Assembly (NCBI RefSeq): GCF_010093065.1
Contig: NZ_CP048113.1
Span: forward strand, 1,364,001-1,428,000
Reading direction: 5' to 3'
Length of the DNA: 64,000 bases
Origin: Chitinophaga agri
GTDB taxonomy: Bacteria > Bacteroidota > Bacteroidia > Chitinophagales > Chitinophagaceae
Position 1 is the first letter of the stretch; each line of letters starts with the position of its first letter. The notes below the pieces were generated by a model. That model did no database searches, was not told the DNA's origin, and saw nothing but the letters and a program-made list of their open reading frames with translations. The position numbers and the translations under genes are program-made. Of the stretch, positions 1 through 7,820 are shown piece by piece.

Positions 1-68
1 AAGAAACCTTTGTTAAACGCCTGGAAGAAGCATTCGCTGACCTGAACTGTGTTAACAGAAACGCATAA
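1..68 (+). CDS. C-terminal end of a probable class II fructose-bisphosphate aldolase (partial)
   Basis: The frame starting at base 3 is open from the left edge and gives about 21 residues ending LEEAFADLNCVNRNA before TAA at 66-68. This resembles the C-terminus of class II fructose-bisphosphate aldolases, which end in a short helix of the form RLEEAFxDLN. That enzyme splits fructose-1,6-bisphosphate in glycolysis. A strong terminator follows at 94-125. Only the tail is visible, so the family assignment is an inference from a short match; that a coding frame ends here is more secure. Confidence 0.45.
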   Translation, partial: ETFVKRLEEAFADLNCVNRNA

Positions 69-93
69 TTACCGAAGCGGGACCACACTATAG

Positions 94-125
94 ATCCTCA
101 GGAAGTACTTCCTGAGGATTTTTTT
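94..125 (+). terminator. Rho-independent terminator
   Basis: A perfect 26-bp palindrome at 94-119 (arms of 13 bp; ATCCTCAGGAAGT and its complement) runs into a T-tract at 119-125. It closes the gene ending at 68. Confidence 0.9.
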
Positions 126-220
126 GTAACTGTATTTTTATTATAGGACTTATATATATATCTTTCCAATCAAATTATTGGTTGCCAGGTACTTTAATTA
201 TAATTATGCCCTAAGCATAC

Positions 221-249
221 TTTGGAAGTTAATATAATTTGTATCTTGC
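221..249 (+). promoter_or_regulatory. Candidate Bacteroidota promoter for accD
   Basis: TTTG at 221-224 lies 17 bp before TATCTTGC at 242-249, close to the -33 TTTG / -7 TAnnTTTG promoter of this phylum with one T missing. The accD start is 29 bp downstream. Confidence 0.45.
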
Positions 250-278
250 ACAACTATTTTGTAACCTAATAGCACAAT

Positions 279-1127
279 ATGTCAAGCTGGTTTAAGCGCA
301 TTAAACAAGGCATTCAAACGTCTACAAGTGAGAAGAAAGAAGCGCCGGATGGGTTGTGGCACAAATGTCCTAACTGCAAAAAAACCTCTACAGTAAAAGA
401 TCTGAAAGAGCACTTTTATGTATGCGACAAGTGTAATTACCACAATCGCATTAATTCGGCAGAGTATTTCGAGATTTTATTTGATAAAAATGAATTCGAA
501 GAGCTGTTTGGCAACATCTATCCGAAAGACTTCCTCGGATTTAAAGACCTGAAGCCTTATGGTGCAAGGCTTGTTGAAGCTCAGAAGAAATCAGGCCTTA
601 AAGACGCTATGCGTGTAGGGGTTGGTCAGGTATTGGGTAACGATCTGGTAATAGCCTGTATGGACTTCGCCTTTATCGGCGGTTCCATGGGTTCCGTGGT
701 AGGTGAGAAGATCGCCCGCTCCATCGACTACTGTATCGCACACAAAATGCCGTTAATGGTGATCTCTAAATCAGGCGGCGCCCGTATGATGGAAAGCGCC
801 TTCTCCCTGATGCAGATGGCCAAAACTTCCGCAAAACTGACACAGCTGGCAGATGCAAAACTGCCGTACATCTCCCTGATGACAGACCCGACTACTGGTG
901 GTGTAACAGCCTCCTACGCGATGCTGGGTGACCTGAACATCGCGGAGCCAAAAGCACTGATCGGTTTCGCCGGTCCGCGCGTTATTAAGGAGACTATCAA
1001 AAAAGACCTGCCGGAAGGTTTCCAGAGTGCAGAGTTCCTGCTGGAACATGGCTTCCTGGACCTGATCATCGACCGTAAGGAGATGAAACAACGCCTGGCA
1101 GTGTTACTTGAACTGTTTAAAAAATAA
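279..1127 (+). CDS. accD: Acetyl-CoA carboxylase carboxyltransferase subunit beta
   Basis: This 282-residue protein is the beta half of the carboxyltransferase that moves the carboxyl group from carboxybiotin to acetyl-CoA, making malonyl-CoA for fatty-acid synthesis in the cytoplasm. The N-terminal zinc ribbon is intact: C30-x2-C33 and C49-x2-C52. The crotonase-like carboxyltransferase core follows, with the [11 protein letters not shown] and SGGARMMES oxyanion/CoA-binding glycine motifs. Length matches the family. The gene stands alone, with a terminator upstream and a repeat-rich 288-bp gap downstream. AccA and the biotin carboxylase are not in this window. Confidence 0.97.
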   Translation: MSSWFKRIKQGIQTSTSEKKEAPDGLWHKCPNCKKTSTVKDLKEHFYVCDKCNYHNRINSAEYFEILFDKNEFEELFGNIYPKDFLGFKDLKPYGARLVEAQKKSGLKDAMRVGVGQVLGNDLVIACMDFAFIGGSMGSVVGEKIARSIDYCIAHKMPLMVISKSGGARMMESAFSLMQMAKTSAKLTQLADAKLPYISLMTDPTTGGVTASYAMLGDLNIAEPKALIGFAGPRVIKETIKKDLPEGFQSAEFLLEHGFLDLIIDRKEMKQRLAVLLELFKK

Positions 1128-1138
1128 CAACAAAAGAG

Positions 1139-1209
1139 ATTAGGAATTGAGAATCAGGAATTAAGAATTGAACCCGTTTCGTCTTAATACTTGACTCTTA
1201 ATTCCTAAT
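1139..1209. repeat. Imperfect inverted repeat of the interspersed intergenic family
   Basis: ATTAGGAATTGAGAATCAGG at 1139-1158 is repeated in inverse, with a few mismatches, at 1190-1209. The motif AATTAGGAATTAAGAATT recurs in the following 200 bp. No coding frame is seen. Confidence 0.6.
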
Positions 1210-1249
1210 TTTCGTTTACGTTCATCATTTTATTAATCCCAGCAAGAAT

Positions 1250-1408
1250 ATAGGAACCAGGATTAAACAATTGTGTCGCTTCGTACAGCTCAATGCCTGA
1301 TCCTACTTCCTAATTCTTAATTATTGATCGGCTTAGGACCCCGGAACCAGATAATTGCGCCAGTTCACACAGCTCAATTCCTACATCCTACCTCCTAACG
1401 CCTAATTT
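1250..1408. repeat. Two tandem degenerate copies of an intergenic repeat
   Basis: Copy 1 (about 1250-1322) and copy 2 (about 1333-1408) share the order: TAGGA..C..GG, then AATTG.G.C, then CAGCTCAAT.CCT, then CCTA.(T/C)TCCTAA. Copy 2 is clearly related to the element at 5463-5531 (shared AGGACCCCGGAAC and CAGTTCACACA blocks). The copies fill the accD-smpB gap. Confidence 0.6.
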
Positions 1409-1415
1409 TTTTCCC

Positions 1416-1853
1416 ATGGCAGAACTCAAGAACAGATCGGCATATTTCGAGTACGCAATAGAGGATAAGTATATCGCCGGCATGGTGCTGACAGGTACGG
1501 AGATCAAATCTATCCGTGGCAGTCGCGTGAGCTTTAACGATTCATTCTGCTATTTTAACAAAGGAGAATTGTTTGTCAGAAGCCTGCATATCGCCGAGTA
1601 TTCACACGGCACCTATGCTAATCATGATCCCCTTCGTGAACGTAAGTTACTGCTAACCAAGCGGGAACTCAGAAAACTTGAGAACAAGATCAAGGAAAGA
1701 GGCTATAGCATCATTCCATTGCGCATCTTTATTACCGACAAAAGCCTGGCTAAGATCGAGATCGGCCTGGGTAAAGGTAAAAAGCTGCACGACAAACGTG
1801 AAAGCATCAAGCAACGTGAAACGGACCGGGAGATCAGAAGATTCCTGAAATAA
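1416..1853 (+). CDS. smpB: SsrA-binding protein SmpB
   Basis: This 145-residue protein binds tmRNA and brings it to stalled ribosomes for trans-translation, the rescue pathway that tags truncated proteins. The sequence carries the SmpB signatures: an N-terminal NRSAYFEY segment, the GTEIKSIR beta-barrel motif, and the basic C-terminal tail with KGKKLHDKRESIKQRE, which enters the mRNA channel. Length is typical. It is followed after 21 bp by a TPR lipoprotein gene on the same strand, so the two are probably cotranscribed. The tmRNA gene itself is not in the window. Confidence 0.97.
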   Translation: MAELKNRSAYFEYAIEDKYIAGMVLTGTEIKSIRGSRVSFNDSFCYFNKGELFVRSLHIAEYSHGTYANHDPLRERKLLLTKRELRKLENKIKERGYSIIPLRIFITDKSLAKIEIGLGKGKKLHDKRESIKQRETDREIRRFLK

Positions 1854-1874
1854 GAAAAATCCATTATCGAGCAT

Positions 1875-3011
1875 ATGCGAAACCGTTTCTGGTGGCTGAT
1901 AGCACCTATCCTATTTATCCTCTCCTGTAAATCAGGCGAAAAGTCGTACAACAAGGGACGATACGACGAAGCTGTTACATTATTTGTAAAGAAACTGCAA
2001 AAGAAACCTGCAAGTACTACTTCCCTGCAACTGCTTCCTGACGCTTACGCTCAGGCAAAACGGATGCATGAAGATAAAGTAACCGGGTACCTTTCTTCCA
2101 ATGATCCACTGAAGTGGGAATACGTACGCAATGAATACCGTAGCCTGCAGCGCCTGTATGATGCGATACACGCCTCCCCTGCAGCATTGGCCATTGTCAC
2201 TCCTAAAGATTATCGCAATGCCATCACCGGCGCCCAGGAAAACGCCGCCCAGGTCAGATATGACCGTGGCGCTGAACTGCTGGACCAGGGTGATAAGGCG
2301 GCTGCCCGACAGGCATACGATGAGTTTCAGGCAGCCCTGGCACTCATCCCGAACTACCGTAATGCAGCACAGCTCAGAGAAGCAGCCTTCCAGAAAGGGC
2401 TTGTTAATGTAGTGATCCGACAGATAGATGTCCGCTCTCCCTACTATCAGTTCAGCGCTGACCAGTTCAGAGATGTTCTGATAAAAAACCTTCAGCAGCG
2501 AAACATCAACCGCTTCGTACAGTTCACCGACGAACGTATCGCCAAAGCGAACCGGATACAGCCTGACCAATACCTGGAAATGCGCTTCTATGACTTTGTT
2601 GTCGGACAAACATACGTAGACCGCTCCGAGAGAGAGGTATCCAAGGAGATCGTTGTCTCTTCGGTAAAAGACAGTACCGGTAAAGAAACCATCAAACGTT
2701 ACGCTACCGTAAAGGCAAAGGTATATGTCAATAAAGCCACCGTTATTTCCAAAGGTGTGCTCGACTACCAGCTGCTCGATGTCGTATCCGGTAATATCAT
2801 CCGTACCGACAGACTACCTGGTAGCTATACCTGGTTTAACCAGTGGGGCTATTACAAAGGTGATGAACGTGCCCTGAGTGATCAGGATAAAGCGCTGATG
2901 GGAGGTGACGATATCCCGCCTCCGCCTCCTCAGGAACTGTTCTTGCAGTTCACCAAACCTATCTACGATCAGATGACCAGTGAAATGCAGCAGTTATATA
3001 ATAACATGTAA
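1875..3011 (+). CDS. TPR-repeat lipoprotein of unknown function
   Basis: A 378-residue protein with a signal peptide ending in the lipobox ILSC (lipidated Cys18), so probably anchored in a cell-envelope membrane. Two TPR-like helical stretches are visible: one right after the lipobox (SYNKGRYDEAVTLFVKKLQ) and one at about residues 130-165 (RGAELLDQGDKAAARQAYDEF). The rest, about residues 170-350, is a mixed beta region with no motif I recognise. A short polyproline run (IPPPPPQE) lies near the C-terminus. It follows smpB by 21 bp and ends before a strong terminator. I cannot assign a substrate; a scaffold or assembly role would be inference from the TPRs alone. Confidence 0.85.
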   Translation: MRNRFWWLIAPILFILSCKSGEKSYNKGRYDEAVTLFVKKLQKKPASTTSLQLLPDAYAQAKRMHEDKVTGYLSSNDPLKWEYVRNEYRSLQRLYDAIHASPAALAIVTPKDYRNAITGAQENAAQVRYDRGAELLDQGDKAAARQAYDEFQAALALIPNYRNAAQLREAAFQKGLVNVVIRQIDVRSPYYQFSADQFRDVLIKNLQQRNINRFVQFTDERIAKANRIQPDQYLEMRFYDFVVGQTYVDRSEREVSKEIVVSSVKDSTGKETIKRYATVKAKVYVNKATVISKGVLDYQLLDVVSGNIIRTDRLPGSYTWFNQWGYYKGDERALSDQDKALMGGDDIPPPPPQELFLQFTKPIYDQMTSEMQQLYNNM

Positions 3012-3030
3012 TATTCTGGTTTATCGTCTT

Positions 3031-3074
3031 ATAAAAATAATGGGTCCGCCACATGGCGGACCCGTTATTTTTAT
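3031..3074 (+). terminator. Strong hairpin terminator after the TPR lipoprotein
   Basis: Arms of 20 bp (3031-3050 and 3055-3074) flank a 4-nt loop, and the stem ends in ATTTTTAT. The single non-Watson-Crick position is a U-G pair in the + strand RNA but an A-C clash in the minus RNA, so the structure favours the + transcript. It also separates this gene from the convergent DoxX gene. Confidence 0.85.
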
Positions 3075-3088
3075 AAAACGATGTCTTC

Positions 3089-3508
3089 CTAACCTTTCCG
3101 CCTAAGAAGGTATTGCAATGCGCCTGTAGACCATAGTGCCCAGAGGATCAATACTGGCTGGAAAAATAAACGGATCAGCCGCGCCTGATCTGTATCCAGT
3201 CCAAACGCATCACGGTGTTCCGTATACTGCGCAATATTACCCGGAAAAACAGCGACATAAAATAATGCCAGTACAATTCCGACCAATACCTTTTGTTTCG
3301 CCCACCACACCATACTGAGACCTAACACCAGCTCTGCTACACCTGACAGTAAAACAACCATATCTTTACCAATGGGTACCCAGTCAGGCACCTGCGCCTG
3401 AAATTCCGCCCGCTGAAAGGTAAAATGTCCGATGGCTGCCATTATCATAAACAACCCCAGGATGACCCTGAAAACATTCTGAAGCTTACTTGTAGTAATA
3501 GATTGCAT
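3089..3508 (-). CDS. DoxX-family membrane protein
   Basis: A small integral membrane protein of 139 residues with four hydrophobic segments: near the N-terminus (VFRVILGLFMIMAAIGHF), then MVVLLSGVAELVLGLSMV, VLVGIVLALFYVAVFPG, and a last one near LFFQPVLILWALW. The early GHF and the FPGNIAQY motif fit the DoxX/DoxD-like group found in many Bacteroidota. The biochemical role of these stand-alone members is not settled. I prefer the ATG at 3508; an ATG at 3562 adds 18 residues that do not look conserved. The gene is convergent with the TPR lipoprotein gene. Confidence 0.8.
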   Translation of the reverse strand: MQSITTSKLQNVFRVILGLFMIMAAIGHFTFQRAEFQAQVPDWVPIGKDMVVLLSGVAELVLGLSMVWWAKQKVLVGIVLALFYVAVFPGNIAQYTEHRDAFGLDTDQARLIRLFFQPVLILWALWSTGALQYLLRRKG

Positions 3509-3758
3509 GTCTGCTATTTGAAAATTAATAAATGATATACCTGCTATAAAGTTATACAACATTCACACCAGCAGCCAGCCTGATTGCCATCCGGCTTCGT
3601 TACGGACCGGCTGGGACCCAGCGGCCAGTAGATACTAATTAATAACATTAGCTGTAAGTACTGTCCTATACCATCTGATCTAAACAACTTCTCTCACCTT
3701 AACTAATTGATTAACAAAAACATAATAAATCAGCATACTGATATGTTAAAATTTTGTA

Positions 3759-3766
3759 TATATTTG
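3759..3766 (+). promoter_or_regulatory. -7 box of a Bacteroidota promoter
   Basis: TATATTTG matches TAnnTTTG exactly, 42 bp before the lipoprotein start at 3809. I see no clear -33 element. Confidence 0.5.
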
Positions 3767-3808
3767 CGCCGGCATTCCAGAACGGAGCCTGATCAAACCA
3801 TATAACCT

Positions 3809-4303
3809 ATGAAAAAACTTGTACTGTACTTATTTACCATCGCAGCTTTTGCCATTTCCTGCACAAAGGAAGAAAAAGGAGACCCAGTTACACCTGCCAT
3901 CAATACCGGCACTTATACTATTGAGGGCAAGACCTACACAGCAGACTACACCTATTGGACTGGCAGAGACGGACTGGTTATCACCAACCTCCCGCAGGCG
4001 CCTGAGTATATCGAGAACTCCGTGCAGATCTCTGTAGACAGCCTGCATTTATCCGAGACCTTTACATACATGGGACGCAGCAATATCAACTACGATAAAA
4101 CCAAAAACTTCTTCGGCTCTTATGTAAAATATACGCCAAGTGGTATCTACGGTGAAGGACGTGAGATCACCGGCGTTACAGCAGGTACACTGAATGTCAC
4201 CAGGGAGAAAGAGGTTTTCACTATTAAGTTCAATATGACAGTCGCTGGCAAGCAGATCGAAGGAACTTACGTAGGAAAGGTAGAAGGCAAGAAATGGTAT
4301 TAA
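3809..4303 (+). CDS. Small predicted lipoprotein, unknown function
   Basis: A 164-residue protein with a signal peptide and lipobox (ISC, Cys18) followed by an acidic linker (TKEEKGDP), as in surface or outer-membrane lipoproteins of this phylum. The remainder looks like a small beta-rich domain (TYTIEGKTYTADYTYW near residue 35, then alternating strands to the C-terminus GTYVGKVEGKKWY). I do not recognise a named family. It is a single-gene unit: its own -7 box upstream and a long palindrome directly after the stop. Confidence 0.75.
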   Translation: MKKLVLYLFTIAAFAISCTKEEKGDPVTPAINTGTYTIEGKTYTADYTYWTGRDGLVITNLPQAPEYIENSVQISVDSLHLSETFTYMGRSNINYDKTKNFFGSYVKYTPSGIYGEGREITGVTAGTLNVTREKEVFTIKFNMTVAGKQIEGTYVGKVEGKKWY

Positions 4304-4312
4304 TATCACATT

Positions 4313-4361
4313 TTACTATAACAGGAAAGGGAAGCAGTGCTTCCCTTTCCTGTTATAGTAA
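4313..4361. terminator. 24-bp perfect inverted repeat between convergent genes
   Basis: Arms at 4313-4336 and 4338-4361 are perfectly complementary with a single base between them. It begins 10 bp after the lipoprotein stop and also lies downstream of the minus-strand START gene, so it probably terminates both. Neither side has a long T-tract. The remaining bases to 4571 show nothing else I can name. Confidence 0.7.
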
Positions 4362-4571
4362 TGTCTTAGCTGTCCCACATACACAAAGTCCACCAGCAGG
4401 CCCACTCACCCCTTAACTTTCTGAGGGCTATCAATCTCCCGCCCCAGTTACTTCCCGGCTGTAATGATACCATGTATATAAGACCGATAGTATTATTGCT
4501 TATAAAAACAGGTGGTGTCAGTTCGTAAACGGAGGTTGACCATTTGTACTAAATCAATAACTGCTCAGTCC

Positions 4572-5216
4572 CTAGTAATTCTTGATAAACGCAAACTGTA
4601 CTTTCCTGTACTGCGGCTTATCTACCTGGACCTTCAATTTCTTAAATGATTCCATAGGCCCCTTTGTTACAAAGAGGTTCACCAGCCATGCCGGCAAACT
4701 ACCACCCGGATTTGCCTCCAGGGTATACTCAATATTGACCATGTTAGGCCCCGCCGGTGTGATGATCCATTTACCGGAAGACTGTGTTACACGTACAATA
4801 CCATCCTTTGCAGGCATATAATCAGGTACTACCGGCCCGTCGATCGTTACGACTTTGGTACGCGGGTCCTGGCTGGCAGTCAGGTGACAGATAAAGTCCC
4901 TGTTGCTGAGCGGCCATGGAAGTCCCACCTCAGAATAGTAATACACTTCAGCAGGAGAAACCTGCTTCAGGAGGGTACTTGACTTAGTAGCATACAGCCA
5001 CTCTCCTGCAGTATTGACATCCATTATGACAGCGGTAAACTCAGTAAGTGTAGCTGGCAATGAGCATTTAACCTTGATGCCCTTGTAGTCAGAGTTCTCT
5101 ATGGTCTTGGTATAGATCTGTATACCATCTTTATTATGCTTGAGTGTCCAGTTGGTCTGCGCATAGCTCATTAAACTGAAAAGCATTGCCAGGCCAGTGA
5201 TCAGAAAGTTCTTCAT
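4572..5216 (-). CDS. START-domain lipid-binding protein, secreted
   Basis: A 214-residue protein with a cleavable signal peptide (hydrophobic GLAMLFSLMSYA, cleaved before QTNW). The mature part looks like a START/Bet v1-like hydrophobic-ligand fold: W-x-L-x-H-x-KDGIQIYTK at the start, WLYATKSSTLLKQ, YYYSEVGLPWPLSNRDF (the most conserved START block), and a C-terminal helix ending PMESFKKLKVQV. START domains bind lipids or sterols; the ligand here cannot be read from sequence. It is a single gene with its own -7 box at 5243-5250. Confidence 0.85.
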   Translation of the reverse strand: MKNFLITGLAMLFSLMSYAQTNWTLKHNKDGIQIYTKTIENSDYKGIKVKCSLPATLTEFTAVIMDVNTAGEWLYATKSSTLLKQVSPAEVYYYSEVGLPWPLSNRDFICHLTASQDPRTKVVTIDGPVVPDYMPAKDGIVRVTQSSGKWIITPAGPNMVNIEYTLEANPGGSLPAWLVNLFVTKGPMESFKKLKVQVDKPQYRKVQFAFIKNY

Positions 5217-5242
5217 GTTCGTCTATAGGTTGAAATCCGACA

Positions 5243-5250
5243 CAAAACTA
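5243..5250 (-). promoter_or_regulatory. -7 box for the START-domain gene
   Basis: On the minus strand the sequence reads TAGTTTTG, an exact TAnnTTTG match 26 bp before the ATG at 5216. Confidence 0.55.
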
Positions 5251-5413
5251 CGAACTATAACGGGAATATCTAAAAGTGACCGGATAATGTACTAAAAACG
5301 GACATTTTGGTCCTTTCTTAAAATCCTAACCGGCTGAATGCAAGCATATTAATATGCCGGCACTTACTTATCGGCAGAATTGATATTCCGCTCATATCTG
5401 AAAGCACAATAAC

Positions 5414-5442
5414 AAAACGTCCGTCGTAGAGACGGACGTTTT
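5414..5442 (-). terminator. Hairpin terminator downstream of the LLM oxidoreductase gene
   Basis: Twelve-base arms AAAACGTCCGTC / GACGGACGTTTT enclose GTAGA. On the minus strand the stem runs into TTTTGTTATT. The next gene upstream on that strand ends at 5537. A + strand T-run also exists, so it could work in both directions. Confidence 0.7.
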
Positions 5443-5462
5443 TATTCAGATGCATCAAAGAC

Positions 5463-5531
5463 ACAGGACCCCGGAACTACCTAATTACCTCAGTTCACAC
5501 AACACAATTCCTAATTCCCAATCCTGATCTA
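5463..5531. repeat. Interspersed intergenic repeat, copy related to 1333-1408
   Basis: It begins AGGACCCCGGAAC at 5465 and continues with TAATT, CAGTTCACACA and CAATTCCTAATTCC, in the same order and spacing as the copy near 1335. It lies between a terminator and the 3' end of the LLM gene. Confidence 0.65.
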
Positions 5532-5536
5532 TTGCA

Positions 5537-6559
5537 TTATGCGTTTACCAATGGCTTGACCTTCTTACCGATCAGCTCAATGGATTGCATCAGTTTGTCA
5601 TGTGATACTTCAGCGGAATCCATCTGAAAGGTCAGTCTGGATATGCCTCCCAATGCATTTGCGTGCCGCAGGATCTTTTCTGCTACCTCTTCCGCACTTC
5701 CAACCAGCAATGCACCTGTTGGACCTGCCTGTGCCAGGAAATGGTCTTTGGTCGTCGGAGGCCATCCTCTTTCCTTTCCGATCTTGGTCATGCTGGCGGC
5801 ATAACCCGGATAGAAATCGTTAAAGGCTTCTTCAGTAGTATTGCCTACATATCCCAGCGAATGGAGTCCGACTGTCAGTTGCTCCGGCGCATGCCCTGCT
5901 CTTCTTCCGGCTTCACGGTACAGGTCTATCAGCGGACGGAAACGATGGGTCTCTCCTCCGATAATGGCCACCATCAATGGTAAGCCGAGGGTACCTGCGC
6001 GCACGAACGATTGCGGCGTACCACCTACTCCCAGCCATATAGGCAGTTTTTCCTGTAACGGACGGGGGTAAACAGGCTGGTTCTTCATGGCTGGTCTGAA
6101 CTTACCTGACCAGGTCACAAATTCCTTATCGCGTATTTCGAGGAGCAGGTCCAGTTTTTCGGAGAACAGTGCATCGTAGTCATCCAGCTTATACCCGAAC
6201 AACGGGAATGCATCGGTAAAAGAACCACGGCCTACGACCATTTCCGCACGACCATCAGAGATCAGGTCGAGTGTAGCAAAGTTCTGAAAGGCACGGACAG
6301 GGTCCATGGAACTCAGCACCGTAACGGCACTCGCCAGCTTGATCTTTTTGGTACGCGACGCAGCGGCTGCCAGTATATGTGTAGGCGCTGAATCGAGGAA
6401 GCCCTTGCGGTGATGCTCTCCTATACCAAAAACATCCAGGTCCGAGCGGTCGGCATGTTCCATTCGCTCAAGCAACTGGAACATAGCGTCCCTGTCGTTG
6501 AGTGCAGCAGCTGCATTATCACTGAACCTGGCCGCAAAACTATCTATTCCTATTTCCAT
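5537..6559 (-). CDS. LLM-class flavin-dependent oxidoreductase (luciferase-like)
   Basis: A 340-residue cytoplasmic protein of the bacterial luciferase-like superfamily, TIM-barrel enzymes that use reduced FMN or F420. Bacteroidota normally lack F420, so FMNH2 is the more likely cofactor. Family features: an N-terminal strand followed by ERMEHADRSDLDVFGIGEHH, then IKLASAVTVLSSMDPVRAFQ, a DLISDGRAEMVVGRG loop, and a late TGALLVGSAEEVAEKI segment. The substrate is not evident. The gene lies 35 bp after the YceI gene on the same strand and ends before a repeat copy and a terminator, so the two form a likely operon. Confidence 0.88.
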   Translation of the reverse strand: MEIGIDSFAARFSDNAAAALNDRDAMFQLLERMEHADRSDLDVFGIGEHHRKGFLDSAPTHILAAAASRTKKIKLASAVTVLSSMDPVRAFQNFATLDLISDGRAEMVVGRGSFTDAFPLFGYKLDDYDALFSEKLDLLLEIRDKEFVTWSGKFRPAMKNQPVYPRPLQEKLPIWLGVGGTPQSFVRAGTLGLPLMVAIIGGETHRFRPLIDLYREAGRRAGHAPEQLTVGLHSLGYVGNTTEEAFNDFYPGYAASMTKIGKERGWPPTTKDHFLAQAGPTGALLVGSAEEVAEKILRHANALGGISRLTFQMDSAEVSHDKLMQSIELIGKKVKPLVNA

Positions 6560-6594
6560 ATATTAATAAAGGTTTGCTGTTTAGTGGCAGCTGG

Positions 6595-7137
6595 TTACGC
6601 CAGTACAGGCGCTGTTTCCTTTACCAGCTGTACTTCCATCAGCAGTTTAACCTCGTCGCTCAGTACGATGCTACCTGCTTCAGTTGCTGCATTCCAACGC
6701 AGACCATAGTCTGCACGGTGCAGGTGTCCTTTGATAGAGAAGCCATCTTTCTCCTGTCCGTACGGATCTGTTACAACACCATGGCGTTCTACATCCAGCT
6801 CGATGCTATGTGTATGACCTTTGATAGTCAGCTCACCGATCAGCTTATAATGCTCGTCTGTTACTTTTTTGATCTTCTTAGATACAAAAGAGATCTTCGG
6901 GAAGTTGGCGCTGTCGAAGAAATCAGCTCCGATCAGGTGTTCATCTCTCTGTTTGTTCTTGGTGGTGATGCTGGCAGTGGCAGCTTCGAATGTGATCGTC
7001 GCATCATGAAAATCCGCGCTCTCCGTCTTAACACTTCCTGTAAACTCTGTAAAGTAGCCACTTACGTTCGTAATCATCAGGTGTTTTACTTTGAAACCAA
7101 TTTCGCTATGTGCGTCGTCAATCTTCCAATGTGTCAT
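6595..7137 (-). CDS. YceI-family protein, no signal peptide
   Basis: A 180-residue lipocalin-like beta-barrel protein of the YceI family. The signatures are W-x-I-D-x-AHSEIGFKVKHLMI at the N-terminus, GYFTEFTGS, the NKQRDEHLIGADFFDSANFPKISF block and GELTIKGHTHSI. YceI proteins are known or suspected to bind isoprenoid-type lipids. Many are periplasmic, but this one begins directly with the domain and has no signal peptide, so it is probably cytoplasmic. It is the first gene of a probable operon with the LLM oxidoreductase. About 130 bp separate it from the rnhA terminator, and I see no clear promoter there. Confidence 0.92.
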   Translation of the reverse strand: MTHWKIDDAHSEIGFKVKHLMITNVSGYFTEFTGSVKTESADFHDATITFEAATASITTKNKQRDEHLIGADFFDSANFPKISFVSKKIKKVTDEHYKLIGELTIKGHTHSIELDVERHGVVTDPYGQEKDGFSIKGHLHRADYGLRWNAATEAGSIVLSDEVKLLMEVQLVKETAPVLA

Positions 7138-7276
7138 AAACTAAATCTTTTAGGCATTGTTTAATGACGTAAAAATAATACACATTGTTATTTTAATGGA
7201 TGGATAGTTTACGGATATTGGTGCACAAATTTCATTATTTCATTAAATAAATGTTAAAGTGCCTCAGGTGGATACA

Positions 7277-7307
7277 TAAAAATAGGGCTACCCGTAACGG
7301 ATAGCCC
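7277..7307 (-). terminator. Hairpin terminator of rnhA
   Basis: On the minus strand GGGCTATCCG-TTA-CGGGTAGCCC forms a stem with one U-G pair and is followed by TATTTTTATG. It lies 25 bp after the rnhA stop. Confidence 0.85.
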
Positions 7308-7331
7308 CTGCTATTCAAAAACAATTCAGTT

Positions 7332-7787
7332 TTACGCTTCTTCGAAACCGACATCTTCCAGCCAGTTCCTGCTGTCCGCAGCCTGTGTGGCCAGTTCATC
7401 ACAACGATTATTCATAGGGTTAGTGGAGTGGCCCTTTACCCAGTTGAATTTTACGTGGTGCTTTTTGAATGCCGGTATAAAACGCTGCCAGAGGTCTTTG
7501 TTCTTTTTGTCTTTAAAACCGGTCTTTACCCAGCCCCATAGCCAGCCCTTTTCGACACTGTTGACCACGTACTGACTGTCCGTAAAGATCTTTACCTGCA
7601 ATCCGTCTCTCTTCAGTGCTTCGAGGGCCACGATAACGGCCATCAGCTCCATGCGGTTATTCGTCGTAAGCCGGTATCCCTGTGATAATTCCTTGCGGAC
7701 GCTGTTCCACATCAGGATAACACCATAGCCACCAGGACCTGGATTACCGCGGGAAGAGCCATCCGTGTAAATAATAACTTCTGACAT
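7332..7787 (-). CDS. rnhA: Ribonuclease HI
   Basis: A 151-residue RNase HI that cuts the RNA strand of RNA/DNA hybrids (R-loops, Okazaki primers). All catalytic carboxylates are visible: Asp in IIYTDGSSRGNPGPGG, Glu in NNRMELMA, Asp in FTDSQYVVNSV, and the final Asp in RCDELA, with the active-site loop His in KGHSTNPMNN. I start at the ATG at 7787 (MSEV); the longer frame would need a TTG. A perfect -7 box lies just 7 bp upstream, so the transcript has almost no leader. It is followed by a terminator. Confidence 0.96.
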   Translation of the reverse strand: MSEVIIYTDGSSRGNPGPGGYGVILMWNSVRKELSQGYRLTTNNRMELMAVIVALEALKRDGLQVKIFTDSQYVVNSVEKGWLWGWVKTGFKDKKNKDLWQRFIPAFKKHHVKFNWVKGHSTNPMNNRCDELATQAADSRNWLEDVGFEEA

Positions 7788-7793
7788 AGCGGG

Positions 7794-7801
7794 CAAAGAT
7801 A
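7794..7801 (-). promoter_or_regulatory. -7 box of rnhA
   Basis: TATCTTTG on the minus strand, an exact consensus match, ends 7 bp before the rnhA ATG. Transcription would start at or next to the start codon. Confidence 0.5.
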
Positions 7802-7820
7802 AGGATTAAGCGCTATGCTT

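Noticed and set aside
6574..7164. 196-codon + strand frame
   Set aside because: Antisense to the YceI gene, which matches its family along its whole length.
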